IMG/VR virus record: IMGVR_UViG_3300034105_001128
Coordinates: 1 to 64,000 of that record
Length of the DNA stretch: 64,000 bases
Reading direction: 5' to 3' (one strand)
Origin: a virus
Shown: piece after piece, positions 57,574 through 64,000 of the stretch
Layout of the letters: every line of letters begins with the position of its first letter
Position numbering within the stretch: position 1 is the first letter of the stretch
Notes under the pieces: generated by a model
Told to the model about the DNA's origin: nothing
What the model saw: only the letters and a program-made list of their open reading frames with translations
Databases searched by the model: none
Translations under genes and position numbers: made by a program

Positions 57574-58390
57574 GAAAGAGATCTGCCAGGGTTAGTGGCA
57601 GTGGCACCTCCGAGCCGCAAGACGTACATTCTTTTTTAATTTGGCTAAGTTGTGGTCCAGGGTTACGGTTTGTGATTTCTTCAAGGATCGTTCTACGATC
57701 CTTCATTCCTAAGTTTCTAACGACTTCTGGGTCAATTATTTCTTCCCCATTAATTGCTAAAACTGTGCTCTTTAACAGAACTGTGTCTAATTCTGCCATA
57801 GTTTTATTTACAGAGTCTACGATTGCTCGTTGTGTTCCACCCTTAGGGAGTGTCACTACAACTGTGCCAACTTTACACTTTACTGTAAATTCTCTATCTC
57901 CCTCTAATTTCTTAATCTTTACGTCTTTATCTAGATCAATAACAAATGTTTGGTCATTGTCACACGTAGGGCATTTACCGGGCCCAACAGTTACTTCTGT
58001 ACCAAATGTTACTTTTCTAATAGCTAGTAGCAATAGTTCTCTGTCTCCAGCAAACATTGCGTCTAGTAGGTCTTTTGTTGCTTTTTCTTCACCAATTTTA
58101 ACAGTAGCTCTTTCTAAAATATTTAAAAGGGCTTTTCCAGTGTCATTGATCTTAGAGATGGCTTCTTCATCGATTCCATTAAGCTCTCTAACCTCAGCAG
58201 TAGTAATCAAGCCTTCAAAGGGGTCATACAGACCCCCGGCTAGTTCTACTGATGTATCAGGAGGCAATGTAATTTTAGGCGCTTCCGCCTTAACCATTGC
58301 CTCCTGCTCACCAAGAGCCATAGCATCTGCTGCTAGCTTATTAGCCAAATCAGGATTTGTACCCGCATTTATAACCGTATTATTAGACAT
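57566..58390 (-). CDS. tail assembly chaperone/gp26-like protein
   Basis: 274 aa. N-terminal 50 residues disordered; then GLYDPFEGLITTAEVRELNG and a CPTC...CTSC pair (about 142-145 and 257-260) forming a zinc ribbon seen in T4-like baseplate/chaperone proteins. Position after the tube and before the tape measure points to the G chaperone that coats the tape measure. The stop overlaps a +1 ORF (see frameshift). Confidence 0.72.
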   Translation of the reverse strand: MSNNTVINAGTNPDLANKLAADAMALGEQEAMVKAEAPKITLPPDTSVELAGGLYDPFEGLITTAEVRELNGIDEEAISKINDTGKALLNILERATVKIGEEKATKDLLDAMFAGDRELLLLAIRKVTFGTEVTVGPGKCPTCDNDQTFVIDLDKDVKIKKLEGDREFTVKCKVGTVVVTLPKGGTQRAIVDSVNKTMAELDTVLLKSTVLAINGEEIIDPEVVRNLGMKDRRTILEEITNRNPGPQLSQIKKECTSCGSEVPLPLTLADLFRE

Positions 58391-58410
58391 ATTGTAGTTT
58401 CCTTATATTA

Positions 58411-59085
58411 TTAGAATGTTTGGTTTGTGTCAAAAGTAGTAGGTGCTGTTCCTTCTACTGTGTAATCCTTTGCGTAACGAACATCCCAACCTTCATGAAC
58501 TACAGTCATTTCTTCCACCATAAGGGTGTTAGAACCTGCGTCTAGTCCACTGTAAGAAAGTGATGTGATCCAAGCATTATACACCTTAAAGCGAAGTGAT
58601 GTATGTTGGTCATATGGGGTGTTGGCATCCTGTGTTGTGGATGCGCTTCCCTTATATGCCGCTGGGTTTGGATGGCTAAGGACCTGAATTGTTATGTTGC
58701 AACGGAAGTTAGATCCAACGCCACCAGTTGCTGTAGGTGTAAGAACTGAGAATAGCTTCTTCATCCATAGAGAGTTGTCGTTTAGACCAAGTGCTACACC
58801 CTTAGAGAATGTAATAGGTGTGAACGATGATTGACCAGGTAACTGGTGCATGTTTGTGTTGTAGCCGCCTTCGCGGTATGCAATAGATTCTGTAGAAACT
58901 GTTAGGCCAGACATGGATACAAACCCAAGCTTTCCAAAGTTTTTACCAAAATCTGCTGCGGTGATTTTTACACCATCTCCTGTTGGCTCAAAAGTTACTA
59001 CGAACTTAAAGTTACGAACTGGATCGGTGAGCATCTGACTAAGTGTATTTACCACTGCTGAGTTAGTTGGTGCGGGTGTTGTCAT
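58411..59085 (-). CDS. tail tube protein (gp19-like)
   Basis: 224 aa. DPVRNFKFVVTFEPTG, FVSMSGLTVSTESIAYREGG and SLSYSGLDAGSNTLMVEEMT are signatures of the gp19/Hcp tube fold. Hexameric rings stack inside the sheath to carry DNA. AAGGAGATATAAAAA precedes the ATG. Length typical. Confidence 0.88.
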   Translation of the reverse strand: MTTPAPTNSAVVNTLSQMLTDPVRNFKFVVTFEPTGDGVKITAADFGKNFGKLGFVSMSGLTVSTESIAYREGGYNTNMHQLPGQSSFTPITFSKGVALGLNDNSLWMKKLFSVLTPTATGGVGSNFRCNITIQVLSHPNPAAYKGSASTTQDANTPYDQHTSLRFKVYNAWITSLSYSGLDAGSNTLMVEEMTVVHEGWDVRYAKDYTVEGTAPTTFDTNQTF

Positions 59086-59099
59086 TTTTTATATCTCCT

Positions 59100-61082
59100 T
59101 TACGCTGATGCGTTTCCGGTTAGTTGTCCAAGCTTAATGACAACGAACTCTGCTGGGTATTCTAATGCGACGCCAACTTCAATGTTAACTCGGCCGGCTT
59201 GCATATCGGCAAAGCTAGTTGTAGTTTCGTCAACTGTTACAAAGAAAGCTTGGGTCTGGCTATTGCCACGAAGTCCGCCTTCTGACCAATATCCTAAAAG
59301 GAAATTGTTAAGCACTGTATGAAGACGACGCCACAAGAAAGTGTCGTTGTTCTCAAATACTGCAAATGCTGATAGATCTGTTAATTGAGTCGTAATGTAC
59401 TGCAATGAACGTCTAACATTGATATAGCGATTGTTAGGTGTGTTATCTAGTGTGCGTCCACCCATAACAACAATGCCGGCGCCAGGGACGTTACGGATTG
59501 CGTTAATTGGATTACCGCGAGTGTTTAGCTCATCAAGCTCAGCATTTGTAAACAAATGCTCAGTTGATACTGCAAGTGCGATAGAATTTCCAAGACCGGC
59601 TGGAGTCTTAAAGACGCCACGGCTTGCGTCTGTAGCTAGGTACTGACCTACCATGATAGCACCAGGAGCCTGAGCACGTGTTACGCCAGGGATCTTGTTA
59701 GTATCAGGAATGTTTATCCAAGGGTAATACGCTGCAGTAATGTACTCTGCGCCAGGTCCGGCTGCTGCTGTAGCGTCTACTGAATCTTTAGCTGCTGTTG
59801 CTGATAGGCCTGATGGAGTATCAACTACAACAAATGAGTCTTGTCGTGAAAGCGCATAACTCATTGCGTCACCATGAATCAATGAAGTGTTTGTTTCGTC
59901 ATACGCAGCGTCTGCTGCGTAGATAACTAGAGGATTTTGAATTGGATCAAATGAAGTCCATACCGCGCCGTACTGCGCACGTGTTGGTGTGGAACCATTA
60001 GCTCCACCAGCAAGTGCTGTTGGAGAAGTAGCTGTTGTGTAAGGTGTCTTTGTGACATCTAGTCCAGTAGCTGGGATATTGATTACTCCAGAACTTGAGT
60101 TGATTACTGAACGGAAAAAGTACTTATCAGTAGTGCTCATGCTTAGATCTGTCCAAGACTCCACAAGAGTTGTAACTCCGGTAGGAGAGGTGTAATAGAC
60201 GTTAAGTCCAAAACGTGTTGAAACTCCGGCAGGAACTACTTGAACAGAATAGCTTTGTGACCAAGCACCAGCACTAAGTGCGTTAACAGCAAATACTTGG
60301 GCTGGGTTAATAACTACAGTAGCTGTAGCTGTGGCTCCTGTTACTGCAGTACCTGTAGCGGCACTTGTAATAGTAAACTGAGTAGCTGAGCGAGTAACGA
60401 TTGTAGCATTTGTGATATTAAATGTTGATGTAGAAAGGCCAGTAATAGATACTGTCTGTCCTACTGTAAAGCTGTTTGACGCTGTATAAGTGATTTTAGC
60501 GCTTACAGCTGTAGCTGTAGCTGTAGCTCCAGTAACCGCTGTACCTGTTGCCGCGTTAGTTACAGTAAATGTTGATGAAGTTGCTGTAGCAATTGTTACT
60601 GCAGATAAGTTAAAAGCAGTTGTAGACAAGCCTGAGATGCTTACTGACTGTCCTGCTTCAAATGTGTTAGTTGCTGTGTAAGTAACTGTTCCACTAGCTG
60701 CAGATGCAGCTGTAACAGTAGCTGTTGTTGCTTGAGCAGTTGCTGCAGTGACTGTAGCAACCACATTTGATGCTGTTGCTGAGTCATTAACAGATACTGT
60801 TCCGACAAGAGCGTTGTCACCTAGAACACGACGTACATATAGATTGCGGCCACCATTAGCATAAAAGTTATAGGCAGCCCAAGTTGTTGGGTAGGAATCG
60901 TTTAATCCACCAAATGTCTTTACAAAATCGCTCCAGCTTGAAACCAACACTGGCGCTGCAGATGGACCCTGTGCTAAAGCACCGGTCATTGCACCTACAG
61001 CGTTGCTTGTATCAGGCAACTGAATAGTTTGTGGTAAAGCCACTTCTTGAACATAGACTCCCGGGCGACTGTATGTTGCCAT
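59100..61082 (-). CDS. tail sheath protein with two inserted Ig-like domains
   Basis: 660 aa. N-terminal RPGVYVQEVALPQ and C-terminal segments (VMGGRTL, NVRRSLQYITTQL, VEVGVALEYPAEFVVIKL) define the contractile sheath. Residues about 128-192 and 193-256 are tandem copies of an Ig-like domain (FNLSAVTIATATSSTFTVTN / FNITNATIVTRSATQFTITS). They interrupt the normal handshake region and should project from the tail surface. AAGGAGTAAACCC precedes the ATG. Confidence 0.92.
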   Translation of the reverse strand: MATYSRPGVYVQEVALPQTIQLPDTSNAVGAMTGALAQGPSAAPVLVSSWSDFVKTFGGLNDSYPTTWAAYNFYANGGRNLYVRRVLGDNALVGTVSVNDSATASNVVATVTAATAQATTATVTAASAASGTVTYTATNTFEAGQSVSISGLSTTAFNLSAVTIATATSSTFTVTNAATGTAVTGATATATAVSAKITYTASNSFTVGQTVSITGLSTSTFNITNATIVTRSATQFTITSAATGTAVTGATATATVVINPAQVFAVNALSAGAWSQSYSVQVVPAGVSTRFGLNVYYTSPTGVTTLVESWTDLSMSTTDKYFFRSVINSSSGVINIPATGLDVTKTPYTTATSPTALAGGANGSTPTRAQYGAVWTSFDPIQNPLVIYAADAAYDETNTSLIHGDAMSYALSRQDSFVVVDTPSGLSATAAKDSVDATAAAGPGAEYITAAYYPWINIPDTNKIPGVTRAQAPGAIMVGQYLATDASRGVFKTPAGLGNSIALAVSTEHLFTNAELDELNTRGNPINAIRNVPGAGIVVMGGRTLDNTPNNRYINVRRSLQYITTQLTDLSAFAVFENNDTFLWRRLHTVLNNFLLGYWSEGGLRGNSQTQAFFVTVDETTTSFADMQAGRVNIEVGVALEYPAEFVVIKLGQLTGNASA

Positions 61083-61126
61083 TTGGGTTTACTCCTTAGG
61101 GTTAGGTTGTTTTCTTAGTGTAGGTA

Positions 61127-61741
61127 TTATGACGATATTGTGGGGAGATTATACATTTCTGTATGCATAGTTATTGTAGGGTCTTGAGTTACCGTGTACA
61201 CCTGAGCAAGTAGATCAGGGAATATCTCGGCACTTATCTTTATATTATAGACATTGCTGAATAGGCGCTTGCCGCCTTCAGTGGTATCTCTTTTTGAGAA
61301 CCCCAACATATCCAGACGACGGGCTGTGCCGTCTTCAGGAATATCGAGTTGCCCAAATCTAAATGGCAATCTGCCTACGCTAAATAAAGCCGCAGCAATT
61401 TGCCGGTCATGACGTGGTTGACGTGCCCAAGTAGAGACTTGATAGTACAGGTCAACTGGGGTTGGAAAGTTAGTTATTTTGTTAATGCGGCCATCTACCG
61501 CAGTTACGCCAAGACCTTCTGGGATGTACGTAAGTTGAACTGCGCCTTGGTGAGCCCTAGTGGTATCTTCACGCACAGAGATAAGGTCAATAGTAATATA
61601 TGGGTAGGTCTGCTGACGAATTTCTTTGTCAGGCTGACCGTAGTATACGGCAACAGGGCGTGCAGAATTACCTGCATCAGACACTGTAATGCCTTGTAGC
61701 ATAGTCTTAAGGGCGGCGTCTTCATTGATTAAAAATGGCAT
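61127..61741 (-). CDS. tail terminator/sheath-completion-like protein
   Basis: 204 aa. VAVYYGQPDKEIRQQTYPYITID, YYQVSTWARQPRHDRQIAAAL and a FPDLLAQVYTVTQD end suggest a neck or tail-terminator fold. Position just before the sheath supports it. Overlaps the upstream gene by 1 base. Confidence 0.65.
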   Translation of the reverse strand: MPFLINEDAALKTMLQGITVSDAGNSARPVAVYYGQPDKEIRQQTYPYITIDLISVREDTTRAHQGAVQLTYIPEGLGVTAVDGRINKITNFPTPVDLYYQVSTWARQPRHDRQIAAALFSVGRLPFRFGQLDIPEDGTARRLDMLGFSKRDTTEGGKRLFSNVYNIKISAEIFPDLLAQVYTVTQDPTITMHTEMYNLPTISS

Positions 61742-62019
61742 TATCGATGCTCCAACATAAAGTTACGGAGCATACCTAGTCCGCCACTTGCACGGTTGTC
61801 ATTTTCTAAAGTAGATACTTCATCTTTAACAGCATCAGGAATGATGATAGGGTGGTGGCCATCTTCGTATTTGACCTTTAATTGCTTAATTATCTCAATT
61901 GGCCAAGTAGAGTTTTCTTCTGCATACTTGTGCAGTTCTTTGGTATACGGCTTTACAGCCTGCTTCTTTTTGTACTCTAGGTACCTATGTAGTTCGTCTA
62001 GAACTGATGGCTCACGCAT
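61741..62019 (-). CDS. neck-region hypothetical protein
   Basis: 92 aa from the ATG at 62019 (ATGCGTGA overlap with the upstream stop). Helical (DELHRYLEYKKKQAVKPYTKE) with a His-rich turn GHHPIIIPD. Between small membrane and terminator genes. Unnamed. Confidence 0.6.
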   Translation of the reverse strand: MREPSVLDELHRYLEYKKKQAVKPYTKELHKYAEENSTWPIEIIKQLKVKYEDGHHPIIIPDAVKDEVSTLENDNRASGGLGMLRNFMLEHR

Positions 62020-62173
62020 TTTTACCGAGCCAATTCGCAATGATATAGCCTGCAACTAAACCAGCGATAACTTTCTTACCGCCATCATTGTTTAGATTAG
62101 AAACACCACGAATGAACTCTTGTTTATCGGCATCAGTCTCCTGACGGAGCAGCCGTTGAGCTAAATAAATCAT
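62012..62173 (-). CDS. small membrane-like protein
   Basis: 53 aa from the ATG at 62173, placed by GGAGGAATTG; an upstream ATG at 62245 lacks a site and overlaps a terminator's tail. VIAGLVAGYIIANWLG is a single membrane helix; the N-terminal half is charged. Function unknown. Confidence 0.6.
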   Translation of the reverse strand: MIYLAQRLLRQETDADKQEFIRGVSNLNNDGGKKVIAGLVAGYIIANWLGKNA

Positions 62174-62249
62174 CAATTCCTCCATAGGAAGGCGCAGGTT
62201 ATTGCAAGCAGGGTTCCGGATTTCTCCGGCGTTAATAGCAATCATAAAC

Positions 62250-62272
62250 GAAAAAACCCCCTTACGGGGGTT
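62250..62272 (-). terminator. rho-independent terminator
   Basis: On the minus strand AACCCCC pairs with GGGGGTT (62255-62261/62266-62272), followed by TTTTTTCG. It ends the unit containing genes 62279 and 62455, so genes to its left need readthrough or another promoter. Confidence 0.75.
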
Positions 62273-62278
62273 AAATCG

Positions 62279-62455
62279 CTACTTCTTTTTAATCTTCTTA
62301 ATGATCTTTTTGTCCATCTTAGCGTCATCCTCTTGGGATTTAGGCTTGCGGTGTTTTTCATCCGCCTTCTTAAACTTCTTCTTTTGAGCCGGGGTTAGAC
62401 CCTTCATGTCCTTGGCATCCTGCTTCTTGTCGGACTTCTCGGTGTACTTAGCCAC
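62279..62455 (-). CDS. 58-aa lysine-rich protein
   Basis: GTG start shared with the previous TAG (TAGTG). About 40 percent Lys (KKQDAKDMKGL, KKKFKKADEKHRK), ending IIKKIKKK. Likely nucleic-acid-binding, perhaps packaged with DNA. AGAAAGAC is a weak ribosome site; coupling is likely. Confidence 0.55.
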   Translation of the reverse strand: MAKYTEKSDKKQDAKDMKGLTPAQKKKFKKADEKHRKPKSQEDDAKMDKKIIKKIKKK

Positions 62456-62598
62456 TACATGCCAGTCTTTCTATTCATAGAGGTCTTCTTTGTTGGGGCT
62501 TTCTTTACATCTTTCTTAATCATCTTACCCTTATGAGGGCCTTTGCCATACTTTGGGTGAGTCTTATCTTTTTGCCCACAGCCGCATGTAGCGCACAT
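62455..62598 (-). CDS. 47-aa Cys-rich basic protein
   Basis: CATCGCG (Cys2, 5 and 7) then a Lys-rich tail (KMIKKDVKKAPTKK). AAAGGTAAGAAATA precedes the ATG. The Cys trio may bind zinc; the tail binds nucleic acid. Unknown. Confidence 0.55.
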   Translation of the reverse strand: MCATCGCGQKDKTHPKYGKGPHKGKMIKKDVKKAPTKKTSMNRKTGM

Positions 62599-62622
62599 TA
62601 TTTCTTACCTTTCGTTTGGTTA

Positions 62623-63204
62623 TTATAGAGTAGTTTCATCAAAAGCGCGGTAATTTGCATAGCGTTGGAACTGGCTGTCATTAACTAGCTCTTCGGCATT
62701 GACCTGCTCACAGCTAATCTGAACTAGAGTATATTTGTCCTTAATAATACCCTGAAGGCTTATTTGTGTTGGGCTAAACACTTGGTTCCTAAATACGATA
62801 CGATCCCGCAGATAGGCATCTGGATTAACCTCTATAGTAGATAGCTGGCGGGCGTTAGAAGCATTTGCGCCATAAAAATTAAGGTGGTTTTGAACCACAT
62901 CTACGTTAATAGTAACTGTCATTATATCTGTGTTATAGAAACCACGGTCATTTTGAACAGATACGCCTTGCTGTATACGTGCGTTAACCACAGGTATTGT
63001 AAATGGGGTTTTCCATTTACGACCACCAGATATGGAAGATGAGCCAACATCGTATATAGGATCTAGTTGACTACTAGCTGAGTCATAGATCCACCAGTCG
63101 ACGTTAGTACCGACAGTCTGTACAAGTTCAGCTGTAGTACCAGAAACGCTTGATCCGCGTTCGTACTGTATGTTGAACCGACCCTCTTTGTTGTCTCCCC
63201 GCAT
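62623..63204 (-). CDS. neck/head-completion-like structural protein
   Basis: 193 aa, beta-rich, no Cys except one, no motif I can name. SISGGRKWKTPFTIPVVNARIQQG and VFSPTQISLQGIIKDKYTLVQI look like a virion protein. In the tail-to-head junction part of the cluster. Low naming confidence. Confidence 0.6.
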   Translation of the reverse strand: MRGDNKEGRFNIQYERGSSVSGTTAELVQTVGTNVDWWIYDSASSQLDPIYDVGSSSISGGRKWKTPFTIPVVNARIQQGVSVQNDRGFYNTDIMTVTINVDVVQNHLNFYGANASNARQLSTIEVNPDAYLRDRIVFRNQVFSPTQISLQGIIKDKYTLVQISCEQVNAEELVNDSQFQRYANYRAFDETTL

Positions 63205-63208
63205 AGGT

Positions 63209-63448
63209 TTACTCCGTAGGTGTAGTTGGTTCTAAGATCCTTGAAAATGCTTTTGTATCTGGGTTATAGGTATCTCCAGGAAACACCATCTTGTTCTCAT
63301 TAAAGAGATCTGTAACGTCTACTGTTACTGGATCGCTTAAAAATATAGCGCCTAAACGATCATCTGTATGTAGGACGTCTACCACTTGATTATCAATAAC
63401 AAAAGCTATTTTAACTGGTGGGGTTGCTGGCTGTTGGTTTGTTGTCAT
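63209..63448 (-). CDS. small virion-associated hypothetical protein
   Basis: 79 aa. VKIAFVIDNQVVDVLHTDDRLGAIFLSDP and GDTYNPDTKAFSR resemble a common small protein of T4-like and aquatic phages whose role is unknown. Overlaps the next gene by 4 bases. Confidence 0.65.
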   Translation of the reverse strand: MTTNQQPATPPVKIAFVIDNQVVDVLHTDDRLGAIFLSDPVTVDVTDLFNENKMVFPGDTYNPDTKAFSRILEPTTPTE

Positions 63449-63687
63449 TGTTCTTCCTTATAAGAGACTCGGACTTGTTCCCATTTGTGTAGTGGACATG
63501 ATGCATTTGGTAGCTTTGTCTTTGCCGACATGAAGCAACCACATTCTTTACAGTTTCCTGTAGGCAATAGCTCTGGACATGCTTTGCAAATAGCATAGCG
63601 ATCCGCGGCCACTGTTTCAGGAACTCTACCAAGATTTTTATTAAAAAGGTCCCACGGACGTGCAGGACGGTCGTACGGATCAGCCAT
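63445..63687 (-). CDS. Cys-rich zinc protein near structural genes
   Basis: 80 aa. RVPETVAADRYAICKACPEL-LPTGNCKECGCFM has five cysteines arranged as C-x2-C ... C-x2-C-x-C, then SCPLHKW, matching a small zinc-binding family widespread in T4-like phages (DUF6171-like). GGGAGATATACC precedes the ATG. Function unknown. Confidence 0.7.
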   Translation of the reverse strand: MADPYDRPARPWDLFNKNLGRVPETVAADRYAICKACPELLPTGNCKECGCFMSAKTKLPNASCPLHKWEQVRVSYKEEQ

Positions 63688-63708
63688 GGTATATCTCCCT
63701 CGTTAATA

Positions 63709-64000
63709 CTATTCTACCACGTTTTGCAAGTCTAACGGAATCGAATTAAAGTTATCTACTGTACTAGCTTGATTGGCTGTTCCCGAGTACGCCTTTATAA
63801 TACCGAAGCCGTTACCCTTAGTCCCTGTGTTTGTTGCGGTAACGGCCCCCAAAGAGGTAGAGCCATTATATGGGGTAACTGTTGCTGTGTTGCCCTCTGT
63901 AGACACTTGAATACTTGTAGGCTGAGAAGCCAACGCGCTTGAGGTGCTAGAAACCGTGTAGGCAGTACCACTGGCAGTAGAGTAGATAATTTGTAAATAA
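63709..64000 (-). CDS. structural protein, 3' end only
   Basis: The frame is open from its stop at 63709 to the window edge, so only about the last 97 residues are seen (partial). Thr/Ser/Gly-rich beta composition (VSTEGNTATVTPYNG, GFGIIKAYSGTANQ) fits a virion surface or fibre protein. The TTG at 63933 is not needed as a start because the frame continues upstream. Confidence 0.6.
   Translation of the reverse strand, partial: YLQIIYSTASGTAYTVSSTSSALASQPTSIQVSTEGNTATVTPYNGSTSLGAVTATNTGTKGNGFGIIKAYSGTANQASTVDNFNSIPLDLQNVVE

Noticed and set aside
57501-58397. 298-aa plus-strand ORF opposite the tail chaperone
   Set aside because: It is the reverse complement of a gene with a zinc ribbon and conserved neighbours; its own sequence is low in complexity and has no ribosome site.
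58850-58862. 11th copy of the 12-base motif on the minus strand of the tube gene
   Set aside because: One mismatch at the end and inside a conserved coding segment; a single such match is expected by chance in the remaining sequence.
62622-62627. Promoter from TATAAT upstream of gene 62455
   Set aside because: No acceptable -35 at 16-19 bases.
63711-63716. Promoter from TAGAAT upstream of gene 63445
   Set aside because: No -35 match at 16-19 bases; the element may be chance in AT-rich DNA.

Overview
The window reads as part of the genome of a contractile-tailed dsDNA phage (myovirus morphotype, Caudoviricetes) that infects an actinobacterium, probably one of the AT-rich freshwater lineages. 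The actinobacterial link rests on three WhiB-like genes, a DUF4192-like gene, an MSMEG_6728/Pyr_excise-like gene and promoters that look leaderless. The myovirus call rests on a sheath, tube, tape measure, gp25-like, baseplate J-like and spike/hub block. No terminase, portal or capsid gene is seen, and a structural gene runs off the right edge, so the genome is larger than this window. I recognise no tRNA, CRISPR array, integrase or insertion sequence.

Layout. (1) 1-11.2 kb, plus strand: densely packed small accessory genes (WhiB-like regulator, Cys-rich and acidic mini-proteins, HicA-like protein, Pyr_excise-like protein) around a large MoxR/CobS-like AAA+ ATPase and CobT-like VWA pair. This arm carries ten copies of a 12-base motif, CCAACACAAACA, and at least one strongly structured non-coding stretch (4655-4888). 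It ends in a terminator facing the next block. (2) 22.8-11.2 kb, minus strand: coiled-coil membrane protein, GT32-like glycosyltransferase, holin-like protein, about a dozen unrecognised hydrophilic proteins, a nucleotidyltransferase-like protein, a HAD-like and a TGT-like protein, and a class II (B12-dependent) ribonucleotide reductase. (3) 22.87-26.95 kb, plus-strand island: a secreted PA14/FN3 protein with a very long helical stalk, small membrane proteins, a lipoprotein and a CHAP endolysin. (4) 44.8-26.95 kb, minus strand: replication and recombination (initiator-like protein, helicase loader, DnaB-like helicase, primase, dNMP kinase, SNF2-like helicase, SSB-like protein, family A polymerase, RecA-like protein, Cas4-like and other nucleases, metallophosphoesterase) with small regulators (WhiB, MerR-like, RHH, SpoVS). 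(5) 64-44.8 kb, minus strand: tail and baseplate genes in the order neck, sheath, tube, chaperone with a likely +1 frameshift, tape measure, hub, spike, gp25, baseplate J, adhesin.

How it works together. Replication proteins form one polycistronic block with 1-14 base overlaps, so translation is probably coupled. The RNR, dNMP kinase and PnuC-like transporter would supply nucleotides. The lysis island is transcribed opposite to both flanking blocks and has its own promoter-like element and terminator. Promoter-like elements fit TTGNCA-17/18-TAKAAT. Many of the smallest genes (33-59 aa) are supported by Shine-Dalgarno spacing, start/stop overlap or Cys motifs.
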